Shown here: piece after piece, positions 14,631-25,550 of the stretch
How the letters are laid out: each line of letters starts with the position of its first letter
Position numbering within the stretch: position 1 is the first letter of the stretch
DNA from: Torreya grandis
Lineage: Eukaryota > Streptophyta > Pinopsida > Cupressales > Taxaceae
Assembly: GCA_037957365.1 (NCBI GenBank)
Contig: JARHVA010008420.1
Span: forward strand, 91,001 to 155,000
Reading direction: 5' to 3'
Length of the DNA stretch: 64,000 bases
Notes under the pieces: generated by a model
What the model was told of the DNA's origin: nothing
What the model saw: the letters and a program-made list of their open reading frames with translations, nothing else
Database searches by the model: none
Made by a program: the position numbers and the translations under genes

Positions 14631-14879
14631 CATATCAACCTCTATAGAATTAAGGATAGATATAAGATGACACTCTACTAGCCATCAAGTTAGTGAAGTG
14701 GGAGACTAAGGTAAACTTGTTAATTGAATCTTTAGTTCATTATATAAGACAAGTTAATTAAGCTAATGTGAGACTATGTTAACCATGGTGGTTTCTTCCT
14801 TTTTAGCTTCAAAAGGTTTTACCTTATAAATTGGTTTGATTGTAAACTTGGTATTGGATGTAGATGTATCTATTTTTTT

Positions 14880-15452
14880 TGTTGAATACTTGATCTTATT
14901 CAATGAATAAGATTAATTTCATGGTCCCATACAATATGTCATAAGCCATCAATTTTTATTTTTTTTAAAACAATGGACTCATGTAAATGAACAAGTAGAC
15001 TTTTCTTAAATATGTCTTGCAACTCCTTATCTGAAATAGGATTAATCATTTTAACCAACATTGTCTTTTACCTAAAGACATATTCATTAATAGGTTTATT
15101 TATTACTTATTTGATTTTGTAAATTTGATCATAAGATAATTTTTCAAAAATATTAGTGGAAAAGTGTGAGAAAAACTAATTTGCAAGAGGCTTGAATGCT
15201 TTCCTATATTGGAGAGGTAAATCATAGAACCACCTCAAAGCATAGTATTTGAGGCTTCTTGGAAATAATCTAGTTAAAATTTTATAATTGGAGGAATAAT
15301 CAAGGCATGCCACATATAAATACTTAATATGTTGTCTAGGATCACCCTTGCCATCATAAAATGTGAACTTCATTGCAACAAAACTAGTTGGGAAAGGTTG
15401 AAAAGACATATCAAGTGTAAGAGGGTTATGTAACACATTTTGGGAAATTTTT
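14880..15452 (-). pseudogene. Ty3/gypsy gag remnant
   Basis: This is the best-preserved coding piece of the 10-18 kb element. The open segment (15436 down to 15176) shows QPFPTSF, then TFYDGKGDPRQH, CLDYSSNYKILTRLFPRSLK and ALRWFYDLP, which is the central capsid region of plant gypsy Gag. Beyond 15176 it continues with stops into a helical segment. The N-terminal third of Gag and the leader with PBS are absent: coding sequence runs directly into the LTR-like repeat at about 15448. This indicates an internal deletion reaching the LTR edge. Gag would form the particle shell and bind RNA; this copy is non-functional. Confidence 0.8.
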
Positions 15453-18375
15453 AACCCTAAAATCCTATTTTAGATAGATTGGGTTTATCTAGACATTAAA
15501 GGGGTATATATAAATGAATAAATATAAGGGTGATAATCAGATCTACAATAGGCCAATTAGGTGCTAAACTTAGATAAACATATGTTGAAATTATAAAATT
15601 GCGAATAGGCTAAATATAGAAAGTAAAACTAAGATATGTATGAAAATGACAAGGAAGTAATTTAATTAGCTGGTTCTAATTTTAACGCAGGGATGGATCT
15701 AGACTAGGTATAAATTAGGCTAGAAAATTATTCTAGAATAATCATCTAATTCTAGATTGGATGTTTCTAGATCTATAAACACTAATTTTAGATTAAGATA
15801 GTTACATAGACACCACTATCTATGTTTGATGTAAGTCTCCTATATAGATTACCCACTGGAAAAGGATGCAATCACTTAGATGCTTATGGGTTTTTATTTA
15901 CCTTCGCTCTAGTGCATTTATATATAGGTCATGAAGTTTCATTCCTCATAAATTTTCAAAAATATATCTTTACATCTTCATAGTGACCTTGGGGAAAAAT
16001 GGGTTCGTGGGCTCACTATTTTTATCTGACCATAAATATCCCATTGTTAATGAGTGATTCCTACATATAAATACTTAGAATAAGGCCTTAAATTGATGTA
16101 GTTCTCCCCTATGTGTTGGTTTGTGTGTGAATAATGTAATAGGTGATAAGCAAGTACAACAATGACCTATCTTGTAACTTGGAAAATATATATCTTGGAT
16201 TACTCTTTTATTATCTTAGAACTATATATGTGTTGTCCCTATGAATGATATGTAGATAAGAGAAAATATGGAAGCTTTGCTCAATTTAATGCTTTATAGA
16301 ATGCCTTTTTTTAAGTTGTCTTAATCTCTCTTGGTATTTTATAGGTGAGGAATGAATGAGGGTTTATATTTTATTTATATCAATCCATTTGGATAATTAA
16401 ATCACATTAAAACACTTATAAAAAACATTAAGATACATTCATTTTCAAAATAGATGAATTCAGAACACTAGACACTTGCATTGGGTTAAGACACTAGCTA
16501 GTGTCTGTCATAGACATAAGTGTCCATAGATAAGGAAAGTAGGTATAGGCTCAAAAATTATAGAATTTGAAGAAAAGTATATTATAATCATTTTGGGAAA
16601 GATATAAAATCTTGGGTCATTAACATAAGAATGGTCAGACTAAGAAATAGGCCAAGGGGCACAAGTTATAGTAGATGCAAGACTTGTAGACACAATAAAT
16701 TGTTCATAACTGATATCAATATCTTAGGTTTTAATTTTTAAAGTGTAAAATATTGAGGTGATATATAATTAATAAAAAAATCTACATTTACCCTTTTAAT
16801 CTAGTAATTAAATTGCTAATTTAAAGGAAAGGAATGCATTCTTGGGTGTGTATAACACACCTTGTCTTTGCATTTGCCCAACTTGAGTGTTTAATTGGTG
16901 ACTAACATCCAACCAAGAACATGTTATAATATATAATCAATGCATATAATCTATAATTAAAAGTATTTACAATATTGAAATTGAAATATCAAGGTTTAAA
17001 AGTACACCTTTCTGTGGATGCAACTGCCTTGCCTATTGGAAAGTTGATTTGAAAAATATGTATGATTATAAGGCTTTAAAAATGAGATTAGTAAAAACAT
17101 ATATAAATATTTAAATTACATATATCCAAGGATATACATATATACATAGATAAAGAGAGAGGTTGAAAGGAACATGCCTACAACCTTAGAGCAAAAGTGA
17201 GTTACTTCCTGGTAGTTGAGATTAACTCAACCATTTAACCTAATGATACTTATAAACTAGTGAGGTTAGATGATACAATAAAATCCAGCCTATAAAACTA
17301 TAAATATTGAGTGATTTAATAACCTAAACCATACCAAAAATTAAACCAATTAATGCAGTAGATTAGCTCAATAAATTCTATTAAAGTCTAATCAAGGTAT
17401 CAATGTGTAAAAGTCCATGATGTGGTAATAGACCATAGAAGAGTTTTAGAATCTAAAACTGATTTGTAATTTTCAATATTAGGCACAAATTTTTATTATA
17501 TATTTACCTTAGATATGTCTCATTTTGAATCTATGTATAAAAATGATACCAATGTATATATTTCATGATAAATGTGAATATGAATCATATAATTATGTGA
17601 TTTGGCCAATTCAAAAACTGTGTAAGTGTGAAGAACATGTTTCCAAAGCATGCCCCCACTATATATGGATAAATATAAAAACTTATATAAGTACCAATGT
17701 GGATAACATGTTCCCAAAACATGCCCCCAATATAATTTGGAGATTTCAAATATTAAATAAGTACAGAAAATATGTTTTCAAAACATACCCCCACTATAAT
17801 CTAAAGATGTTAAATATTGAATAAGTGTAGAGAACATGTTTCTAAATCATGCCCTCACTAAATCCAAAAAATGTACCAAGTTTGGAGAATATGCCTCTAT
17901 GACATGCCCCCACTAATATGGTCCCCCTTTGAGGTGAGGCAAATATAGGAAGTAGTATTAAACTCACCTCAAAAGGACAAGACAACTATATAATCTACAA
18001 ATAAAAGCCTATAACATATATAAGGAACATGTCTAGGTAGATATAGCATTGAAGTGAATAAAACTAATATGATCACATGAAGTAATAAGATGTATGACAA
18101 GGATCATGGAAATGTCTAGATAATAATAGTATAATTTCAATAAGAAAATAAGCATACACATAAGAGAACCAAAAATCAAGTCAAAATGTAATGGTCCAAG
18201 GAGACCAAAAATAAGGGGCATTCTTAAATGACACACAATAAAATTTCCATAAAAATAAGAATGACATATTCAAATTCCATACAAAAAATAATTACTTATT
18301 CAAATTCAAAAAAAGCATACATAGGCATGGGGAACATAGGTAAAGGATCATATTCAAATGCTTGGATAATGAATA
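15448..18375 (-). repeat. Right LTR-like repeat (5' LTR in element orientation)
   Basis: This is the homologue of 10132-13100. It starts at TTTTTAACCCTAAAAT and stays alignable by eye to about 18375. It contains its own copy of the CATGCCCCC tandem array. It is shorter than the left copy, so either this copy is truncated at the right or the left copy gained sequence. Confidence 0.6.
17590..17930. repeat. Tandem array inside the right LTR, unit about 55-71 bp
   Basis: Five units are marked by TGCCCCC-type boxes at about 17651, 17722, 17785, 17850 and 17904. Each box is preceded by a CATGTTTCCAAARCATG imperfect palindrome and followed by an AAATATTAAATAAGT-type spacer. It is homologous to 12100-12680. 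Confidence 0.8.
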
Positions 18376-18922
18376 CAATTTTTATGTCTAACATGCCATT
18401 TTTTATTCAAAATGGGTGACCCCCATAAAAAATACTATGGACCAAAACTTTAGTGCCAACATCGACTTTAGAAAATTTAGAAGGTCACTCTTATCTACTA
18501 TTGTTTGGATAAGTGCATCCTATCCTATATATGGGTGATCATAGCAACACTCAATCCACTAGTGAGTTATTTATGGTCCACCTCAAGTTAGTTTGGCTGA
18601 GATATAACTCTAGATAGGTGCCCTTTAAAGCTAGAGGATCCTTTATTTTATTCTTGTTGGTTTTACCTACTTAAATACTTTCAATAATATGTCATCCCAA
18701 TTTCCTCAAGCAAAAACAAAGGTCTACTTATTCATTCATGAATTATGGTGTTAATATTATAGGTCTAATTTTGACAAAAGTTATCAAAGTTTCATTCCTT
18801 TCCTTGAGCAATATACCCATCACCCTTTATGGTAAATAAAAGTCTTAATAAGGGATGAGTAAGTACTAAATGCATTACATGTATTTTAACTTCTTACTTA
18901 GTATTTTTTTTGTATTTTTATA
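18376..18922. other. Unassigned spacer
   Basis: No coding or repeat homology was recognised between the end of the LTR-like repeat and the first unit of the minisatellite. Confidence 0.5.
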
Positions 18923-19357
18923 GAGCTTAGGAGAGCCAAACCAAATGAGGAGGTGCCATGTCACCAAGTGTTAGAGATGCTTGTATCTAAACCTATCAGA
19001 GATGTCAGAGCTTAGGAGAGACCAACCAAATGAGGAGGCACCATGATGTTAAGTGTTAGAGTAGCTAGTCCCTATACTTATCATGGATGTCAAAACCTAA
19101 TTTAATGAGTCACCACATCACCAATTGTCAAAATTACTATTCCATATACCTATCAGAGATAGAGAGAGCCTAACCAAATGAGAAGGCTCCACATCACCAA
19201 GTATTAGATCATCTAGTCCTCAGACCTATCAAAGATGTTAGATCCTAGGAGATCCTAACCAAATGAAGAGGTGCCACATCACAAATTATTATAATGGTAG
19301 TCTCCAAACCTATTAGAGATGTTAAAGCCTAGGAAAACTTGGATAAATGAGGAGGTG
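18923..19357. repeat. Minisatellite, unit about 85 bp (left half)
   Basis: About five diverged units. Landmarks repeat at 18923/19008 (GAGCTTAGGAGAG) and 19001/19086/19234/19318 (GATGTCA or GATGTTA), giving periods of 84-85 bp, with one shortened unit of about 71 bp. The unit reads roughly GGTGCCACATCACCAAGTG, then TTAGA-x-TGCTAGTCC, AGACCTATCAGAGATGTCAG, and GCTTAGGAGAGCC with AACCAAATGAGGA. The array is interrupted at 19358 by the large gypsy element and resumes at 49006. Confidence 0.88.
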
Positions 19358-19358
19358 T

Positions 19359-21865
19359 TGTTAGTTCCCAGTTATACACCTCTCAAATCTATTTTTTCAC
19401 ACTTGAAAAGAAATGGAAAATGATTATGAGAAACCTAATATAATATCATTGTAGTTAAGGAATGGTTTATCATTAATAATGTAATAGATTTGATAAAATT
19501 AATGAGAGACACTTGCAAAGGGTATAGTTATCGTTGTGCTACTTTTGGCTCTATCTAAACCAAGTTGAGATAACCTACAGGTAGCTTGATCTCATGGAGG
19601 GATTTCAAAATTCAAACTCCATGGGGATTTCTTGGCATAAGGACAAATATGACCAGAGCATAACCAATTTTTCACACTTCACGCATGATGGGTTATCACA
19701 TGAAATGCACAAATTCTCTATGTCATACATAAGCTAGTAAAGACATATGAAACTATGATTTAAAGCTTCATTTTGAATAATCTTCAACATCAAAGAGACT
19801 ACATGAAAGACTATAATGATATGATTTAAAGTGCAAACTACAAACACATTTCAAATATACAAGATCTTATGCATTTTCAAGGTAAATAAAAATTATGGTA
19901 TTCAATAGAGCATGTTATTTTCAAGGTAGGATATGGTATGATAAGTTTATAGTTAATTATAAAATGGAGGGTGACATGCTAGTAGATTTCCAAATAATAG
20001 GGTATCTCACAAAATTTCATGACAATGTTCATTAGTAAGGATGTAGAAGACACTTCAAATACAAGACAATGATAAACACCAAATGATCCTTGAGATTCTA
20101 TGACATATACTTAAACTACAACCTCAAATACTTTCTCCTACCAAATTCATGAACCCAAGGAGCCATTACAAGGTATTTAATAATGCATTTCCAAGTATAA
20201 CTATATAAAGGGATTTATAACCTAATTACATGATTAGAATGACAACCAATAATAAATAAAAACTCAAATATCCAATTAGCAAAAATTGTAAAACATATTA
20301 TTGCATTTCATTAATAGGATACAATAAGAACCACAAATATTTTCCATACACTAGGAAAGAAATATTACAAACATTAATACTTTCGAATTATACTATGGGG
20401 ACAAGAATTGTGATATTACTCTTTTGAAAAGGGAGACATGAACATGCTCTCAAATCTTGCTAATGGATGTATAGATGCAACCACCTTATTAAGAGAGACA
20501 CATTCTTCACATAGTAATTGGTCCCATTTTTTTTATAGAACATGGACTTAGAGAAATAGGTTGCCTAAAATGACCTATATAAACTAACAACAACACTAAA
20601 ATAGAAGATAATCCTTTTATTTATACATTTCTCAATCCTTCTCAAATCTAGACCTATAGGTTTCAATTTGCAAAATTATATAATAAGCCTTCAAATCCAC
20701 CAAGATGCTCCTAACTGGACAATATTCCTTACCACACCTGAAATCTTCATCCACTTGCAAGGAAAGAATCATTGTTGTAACTACCTTTCCAAGGAATGAT
20801 GAGGACTCACAACCACCTAGAGCATATTATTTTATCTTTTGTCTAAAAATGTCTTTCACACATGCTTGAAAGGAGGATATTCACTTAAGGAGCCAAATAT
20901 ATTTTGTCCTCATGTGTAGCTTATTTGGAAATGATTTATTATTACTCAATTTTAAATCATGGACATTTATGGACATGAAATCTACTCTTTGTACATGCCA
21001 ATTAAAACCCATTATCTATAATGATATCTCAATACTTTATTTGATTGTGACTTGTAATAGGAAATGATTTGCTATCATGAGTTGAAAACATTCACTCTAT
21101 AATAGCTTCTATATCCTTTTTATGATTTGACTCATTAACATGACCATGGAAAAACCATCAATTTCAACTTAACTTAGACACTTTTCATTTTATAATGTAA
21201 TCTAAGCCCTTTAAAAAGTTCACCTCAGCTCACACCATTAAATATTTCTTGCTTGAATAAATGTGATCCATAGATCTTTGCATAAGATGCTTTGAGCTCT
21301 AATTCATGGCACACAGTTGACCATTTGCCCATGGGATCCCTATCTTTTCAAATTTCACTACATGCCATTAGATATAGTTGGGGAAAGGAAACATGCTCTA
21401 TTATATCATGATCTAAGGGGTGGAGAATCATTAGATACTAATTTTTACTTGGCCTTGAGGATATACCACTTGGTAGCCTTGTGGGCTTTCTATGCACCTT
21501 GTAGACAGATGATCTTGATTTAAGTGCACTTACACCATGTAGATGTGTCTTGCTTCATCTTGGGTCCCATTTAATATTAAACTAATATCTCACACTATCA
21601 AATCTTTCAAACATGTTCAGACTGTAAAACATGCCCCATAAGCTCAACACTTGGTATCCCCATGGGATTATAGAGTTCATTTGACTTTTTAGATTTGATC
21701 ATGCACCATGGGATCAACCCAATTTGAGTGAATGCATGACATTAGATCTAGATCCATTTGAAAATAAAGGGATACTTCACAAGGTCTAAATTTGATGCTT
21801 ATGTGACTATCATGGACATTTAAATCCTAATGGCTAGTCCCTGTAGCTTAAAATTAACATCTATG
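19359..21865 (-). repeat. Left LTR, part 1 (3' LTR of the large gypsy element)
   Basis: This aligns by eye with 44667-47194 of the right LTR. Examples are TCATGGAGGGATTTCA near 19593 and 44898, GGCTAGTCCCTGTAGCTTAA near 21833 and 47161, and many blocks between. The last five bases (CTATG) are the left target duplication of the nested Tat element. Open frames here, such as 21317-21523, have no homologous reading frame in the other copy and are not genes. Confidence 0.9.
21861..21865 (+). repeat. Target site duplication of the Tat element (left copy), CTATG
   Basis: CTATG directly precedes the TG start of the left Tat LTR and recurs directly after the CA end of the right LTR at 35705-35709. 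The undisrupted LTR copy has the equivalent TTGTG once (47190-47194). Confidence 0.95.
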
Positions 21866-23161
21866 TGTAGACACCGAAATCGTGTCAACTCCCCTGGTCA
21901 TCCCTCATGTTATTCTCCCTCGCCTATTTAACCCCTTTCGACCACTTTCCCACTAGCCTTGACCTTGGCAGCATGACAAAATGAGCAAAAGGCTAAAGTT
22001 AGTCTCTACCCCCATTCTGCATCTGCCGACCACGGTCACCACCCGACCGACGTCGCCGACGTCAGTCACTTCTCGGCCGACATCGGCGGTCTTTCCAGCG
22101 TCGGTTCTCCTTAGCACTGCGTTATCAATCCGAATGTAGGAACCGAAATTCTATTACCCATTATCCATTCAGTTCCCAATTGGTTTCTCGATCGATTATC
22201 GAACCATCCCTCACCTTCATCAACAAAACCATTTGAAACTCTTATCATTTGAACAGACTCTGGCAATCATCAAACCAACTCTAAAAATCACCCCAAATAG
22301 TTACGATCAATCAACTCTGGCATCCAACCAATCTGCATTCACTTTCTTGAGCTTTGTTTCTACTTCGATCAACTTCTACGGCACATCAATGACTTCAATC
22401 ACGTCTTCAGTGTGTAACAGGTAAGTATCTTGCTCTGTGTTTTTGTTTCTCTCTGGTTATTATTTGTTTATTACTACTATCACTCTATTTAGACTCAGAC
22501 TACAGACCCGAGACCTTACTCCTTTCCTTTACACCTCTGTCTACCATTCCAAAATATATAGTCACTCTACCCAGATCTCTGTAAAAACCCCCTGACTCCT
22601 AAACCGACTCCCAAACCCCAAACGAACCCTCAGACACCATTCTGCAACTCGACCAGACCCACCCAGACTCTGTCCAGGACTGTTACCCCGACTGACACCA
22701 GTCATTACCCCGACTGACGCCATCACCTTAACCGACGTCGGCACCCTTTCCTGACCGACGCCGGCACAGAGACCGACACTGGCGATTGTGAAAAATAGTT
22801 TGCTGAATATCAGGTATGCATTTTATTTTTTCATCTTTTATTTACTTTCATTCTATCTTTTCATTATTTCCATTTCTATCAAATATTTCTATTTTTAATT
22901 AGTGGGTTGATATCCCTCTAGGAAGTCTTCGTACTTTCAGGATCAAGCGTTTGCTTGACAGCCCACTGTCTCTTCGTCTAATGTTTTTTTGTGTTTAGTC
23001 TATTTTTATTTGCAGGTGTCATTCCTCCACATCCAAAGAGGAGTACCTTCCAACGTCTAATTTCGGTGTGCACGACCATATCCAGGTATCTTCTAGCCTT
23101 GACCATCTTTTAGTTTCTTAATTTCTTCTTTGAATGTAGAAAGCGATTTAGCGTAGAAACA
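21866..23161 (+). repeat. 5' LTR of the Tat element
   Basis: It starts TGTAGACACC and ends TTAGCGTAGAAACA. A TATTTAA sequence at 21925-21931 is kept in the other LTR and could be the TATA element, though this is not proven. Two CpG-rich patches (about 22020-22110 and 22680-22790) have ACGT-core palindromes and repeated CCGACGCCGGC-type words. Strong splice-donor and acceptor sequences occur at 22421 and 23015. Confidence 0.95.
22421..23015 (+). other. Possible intron within the 5' LTR/leader
   Basis: AACAG|GTAAGTATC is an excellent 5' splice site, and TTTATTTGCAG|GTGTC after a T-rich stretch is a good 3' splice site. They bound 595 bp. The 3' LTR has the same pair at 34964 and 35558, again 595 bp apart. 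In between there is a weaker donor (CAG|GTATGC at 22814). If used, it would shorten the RNA leader before gag. This is inference from consensus only. Confidence 0.4.
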
Positions 23162-23164
23162 TTC

Positions 23165-23182
23165 TGGCACGCCCGGTGGGAC
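23165..23182 (+). other. Primer binding site
   Basis: TGGCACGCCCGGTGGGAC lies 3 nt after the LTR end, where minus-strand DNA synthesis starts on a tRNA. TGG is the complement of the tRNA CCA end, and the GGTGGGAC part matches the T-arm end of plant arginine tRNAs, with mismatches in the middle. The tRNA identity is therefore uncertain; the PBS position is not. Confidence 0.85.
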
Positions 23183-23974
23183 CCTAGGGCCTTCCTTGGG
23201 TTCTTTCTTTCTTTTGTTCATATAGGTGCATTAGGTTCCTTCCTTTTTGCCTCTTTCATCTCTTCTAAACGACATCATAAGCAGGAATAAAAAGAACTTT
23301 TCTTTTCTTTCTTGCACTTCTAGACTAGTCAAAACTCATATTCTTCGACTCTTTCTCCATTCGTCTTCATACGAACAAACATTTTGACTTGGACTTAAAA
23401 CACTTTGCATTCATTTCTGTTTGCTTGCATCTCTTAGACCACACATAGTAATTAACAAACGCATATTGAATTAATCTAGATCACTTGATGTTACATGACC
23501 AAACCACTTGCATAAAACAAACATTTTAACTTACCTGAGACAAGGCCCGATTGGGATTTCATCCCCTAGCAGATACCTTACCCGTCTCGGTGATCTTACT
23601 TGGATTTCATCACCAAGGAGAAAGCCCACTTCATTCTCTAGCGGAGCCTAATCTCTAGGGGAAGTATATTTTAGCTAAGCGGGCCCAGTTTATCACTGGA
23701 CTCGTGAAGTGAGGGGAGCTTGCTCCTTAGCACCAGGCCTTATACGAAACCTAACACAGAATTATTAAGCACCATAACTAACCCGAAACCATCCATAGAC
23801 TGCTTCTTCTAGGACCCGACTCAAAAGCCAATCTTCCTCTACACACATTCTAAGGCATAAGCCACTATAATCCTAATAATTTACTTCTAGGGTTTTAGGA
23901 TCTGCTTGTGTTCTTCATCTTTCTAGTTCTTATCTGCTTGTTTGAGCTTGTGAGGACGTTCTTCCTTGCCTTGA
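23183..23974 (+). promoter_or_regulatory. Untranslated leader with several short hairpins
   Basis: About 790 bp between PBS and the first gag ATG. It contains inverted repeats: GGGAT-TTC-ATCCC (23553-23565), GGTGAT...ATCACC (23589-23614), and GGGGAGC-TT-GCTCCTT (23713-23728). The motif GGATTTCATC occurs twice, near 23554 and 23602. Such a region normally carries RNA packaging and dimerisation signals, but that role is only inferred. Confidence 0.5.
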
Positions 23975-25550
23975 ATGGTTCTGACTCGTAGTCAAGCCAA
24001 GGCTCTAGTCGATCATGCGAGGCATCATCCACTTCTGTCCACCCCATCCATAACCAGCCCTATAATGGAGTTCAACTCAGAGACTGAAAGAACTCCTACT
24101 AGACCATCCCTGACCCAAACGCCTATTGTCCCAGAAGGGGACCAATATTTTGCATGATTCTTGGACCTCAACGTAAAAGCCTTGCAGCACTATCTCACGA
24201 ATAGCCGAACGCGAGACCCCTTAGGCAATCTAATTTACGAAATGCCGACCTCTTTTCTTGAGACTGCGGCCATATCAACGGCATCCATAGTTCAACCCTT
24301 AGACACCCAGGCTATTGCCTCAACCAATGACCAGTCTTTTACCAACCATCCAAGTGTGGCCTCTCCCTCCATCGTTGGGCCCACTTCCACCGGGGTTTCA
24401 GCCCCTATCAATCTCAACCCACTCAACCACTTTCTACCCCCTTTCAGAATCTGGTCATCTCTATTCCACCTACCCTTGCTCCTATCAACACTAGGGTGGC
24501 TACCTATCCATTGGCCCATGTTACCACTAACCAACCTCCCGTGACGACATCGAACCTAGCCATACCTTCTACCCAACCATCCTTAGTCTCCTCCTCTATC
24601 CCTATGACTAGTCATCCGTACGTTACACAATTAGTGGTACAATCGACTACGTCGTATACCTCTTCTAGCCTCTTTCAAATGCCTTACAATCTAGGAGGTG
24701 CACCACCCGCCAATCCGTCAGTAGACATCATCAAAATTCTGATGGACAAAATGTCTAACCTAGAGACCTCCGTTTTTGGCTCACACAACACTCTCTCATA
24801 CGAACAAATTTGCAATGAGCCCATTCATCCTTCTATCCCGATTAGACCATAACCCAACCAGTGGGAGCTTTCAAAATTTTCTCACTTTCAAAGCAAGGAA
24901 GACCCACAACAACACTTACGGGCATTCAGACATGCCTGTTACCTTATCGCCCATGACTATGCGTTGCTTTTACGCATGTTTCCTATGTCTCTCTCGGGTG
25001 TTGTGCTTGACTGGTACAGCTCCCTTCTAGCCATTCCCTCTTCACGTTCACTCAGCTAGCCCAGCTCTTCCTTGATCATTTCTCTATCAACATCACCAAG
25101 AAGGTCTCAATCACAGACCTCTATTCTATTCACCAATTCGAGGACAAATCCATTGCTAATTTTGTCGCTCGATGGAGGGGCCTCATCAATCAACTCTCAT
25201 TTTCTTTACCCCAGCCTGAGCTTATTGAACTTTTCTCCCAAGCTTGTGCCAAACATATTTCTTCCACCTTGAGGGTTCAAACCTTCTGCACTTTTGACGA
25301 AGCCTTCACGATGGCCCATAAACTTGAGGTACGTGCCATCGAGGAGAATAAAGTCAAGTTGCAGAGTAAGAATCCCAACTCCAAGACCAATGACCCCTCT
25401 TCTAAGCCTTCCTCATCCAATCCTAAAGCTAAAGCTTCATCAAACGCTGTGGTTGTTAGATCTTCCTCCTCTTCGCCTTCAACTAACCAGCCTGAGCCAT
25501 CCACATCTCAGAGTGCCACCTGCCAATTTCAGCAGAGATACATACAATGA
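23975..25550 (+). pseudogene. Tat gag (broken)
   Basis: The capsid precursor starts at ATG 23975 with MVLTRSQAKALVDHARHHP, a good start for this lineage and the first ATG after the leader. An in-frame TGA at 24155 (probably from CGA) and a frameshift near 24500 follow. The retrotransposon-gag domain lies at about 24860-25340: DPQQHLRAFRHACYL, LLLRMFPMSLSG, LDWYSSLP, then after a second frameshift near 25030 FLDHFSIN, FVARWRGLINQLSF and FTMAHKLE. The tail is Lys/Ser/Pro-rich. From about 25030 to 28775 a single reading frame is kept, interrupted only by stops, so the ancestor probably made one Gag-Pro fusion. The next domain follows directly at 25671. Confidence 0.9.

Larger units (their letters stand above)
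10132..18375 (-). mobile_element. Deleted Ty3/gypsy element flanked by ~3-kb direct repeats
   Basis: Two long direct repeats, 10132-13540 and 15448-18375, can be followed side by side through many shared landmarks. Examples are the start TTAACCCTAAAA, the block near GTTCTCCCCTATGTGTTGG (10770 and 16100), the CATGCCCCCA array, and GGGGCAT followed by ATGACATATT near the right ends. Between them lie only 1.9 kb carrying gag and protease remnants on the minus strand. This reads as an element in reverse orientation whose 5' LTR is the right copy and whose 3' LTR is the left copy, with RT, RNase H and integrase deleted. The LTR copies are strongly diverged, implying an old insertion. I could not fix a target duplication, and the right copy may be truncated. 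Confidence 0.72.

Noticed and set aside
18923..19357. CRISPR-like regular repeats (also 12100-12680 and 36395-37110)
   Set aside because: The whole unit repeats with diverged copies and no unique spacers, and the context is plant retrotransposon DNA. These are minisatellites.
21317..21523. A 68-residue open frame, Trp/Tyr-rich
   Set aside because: It lies in the LTR of the large gypsy element and the frame is not kept in the homologous stretch near 46650-46850.
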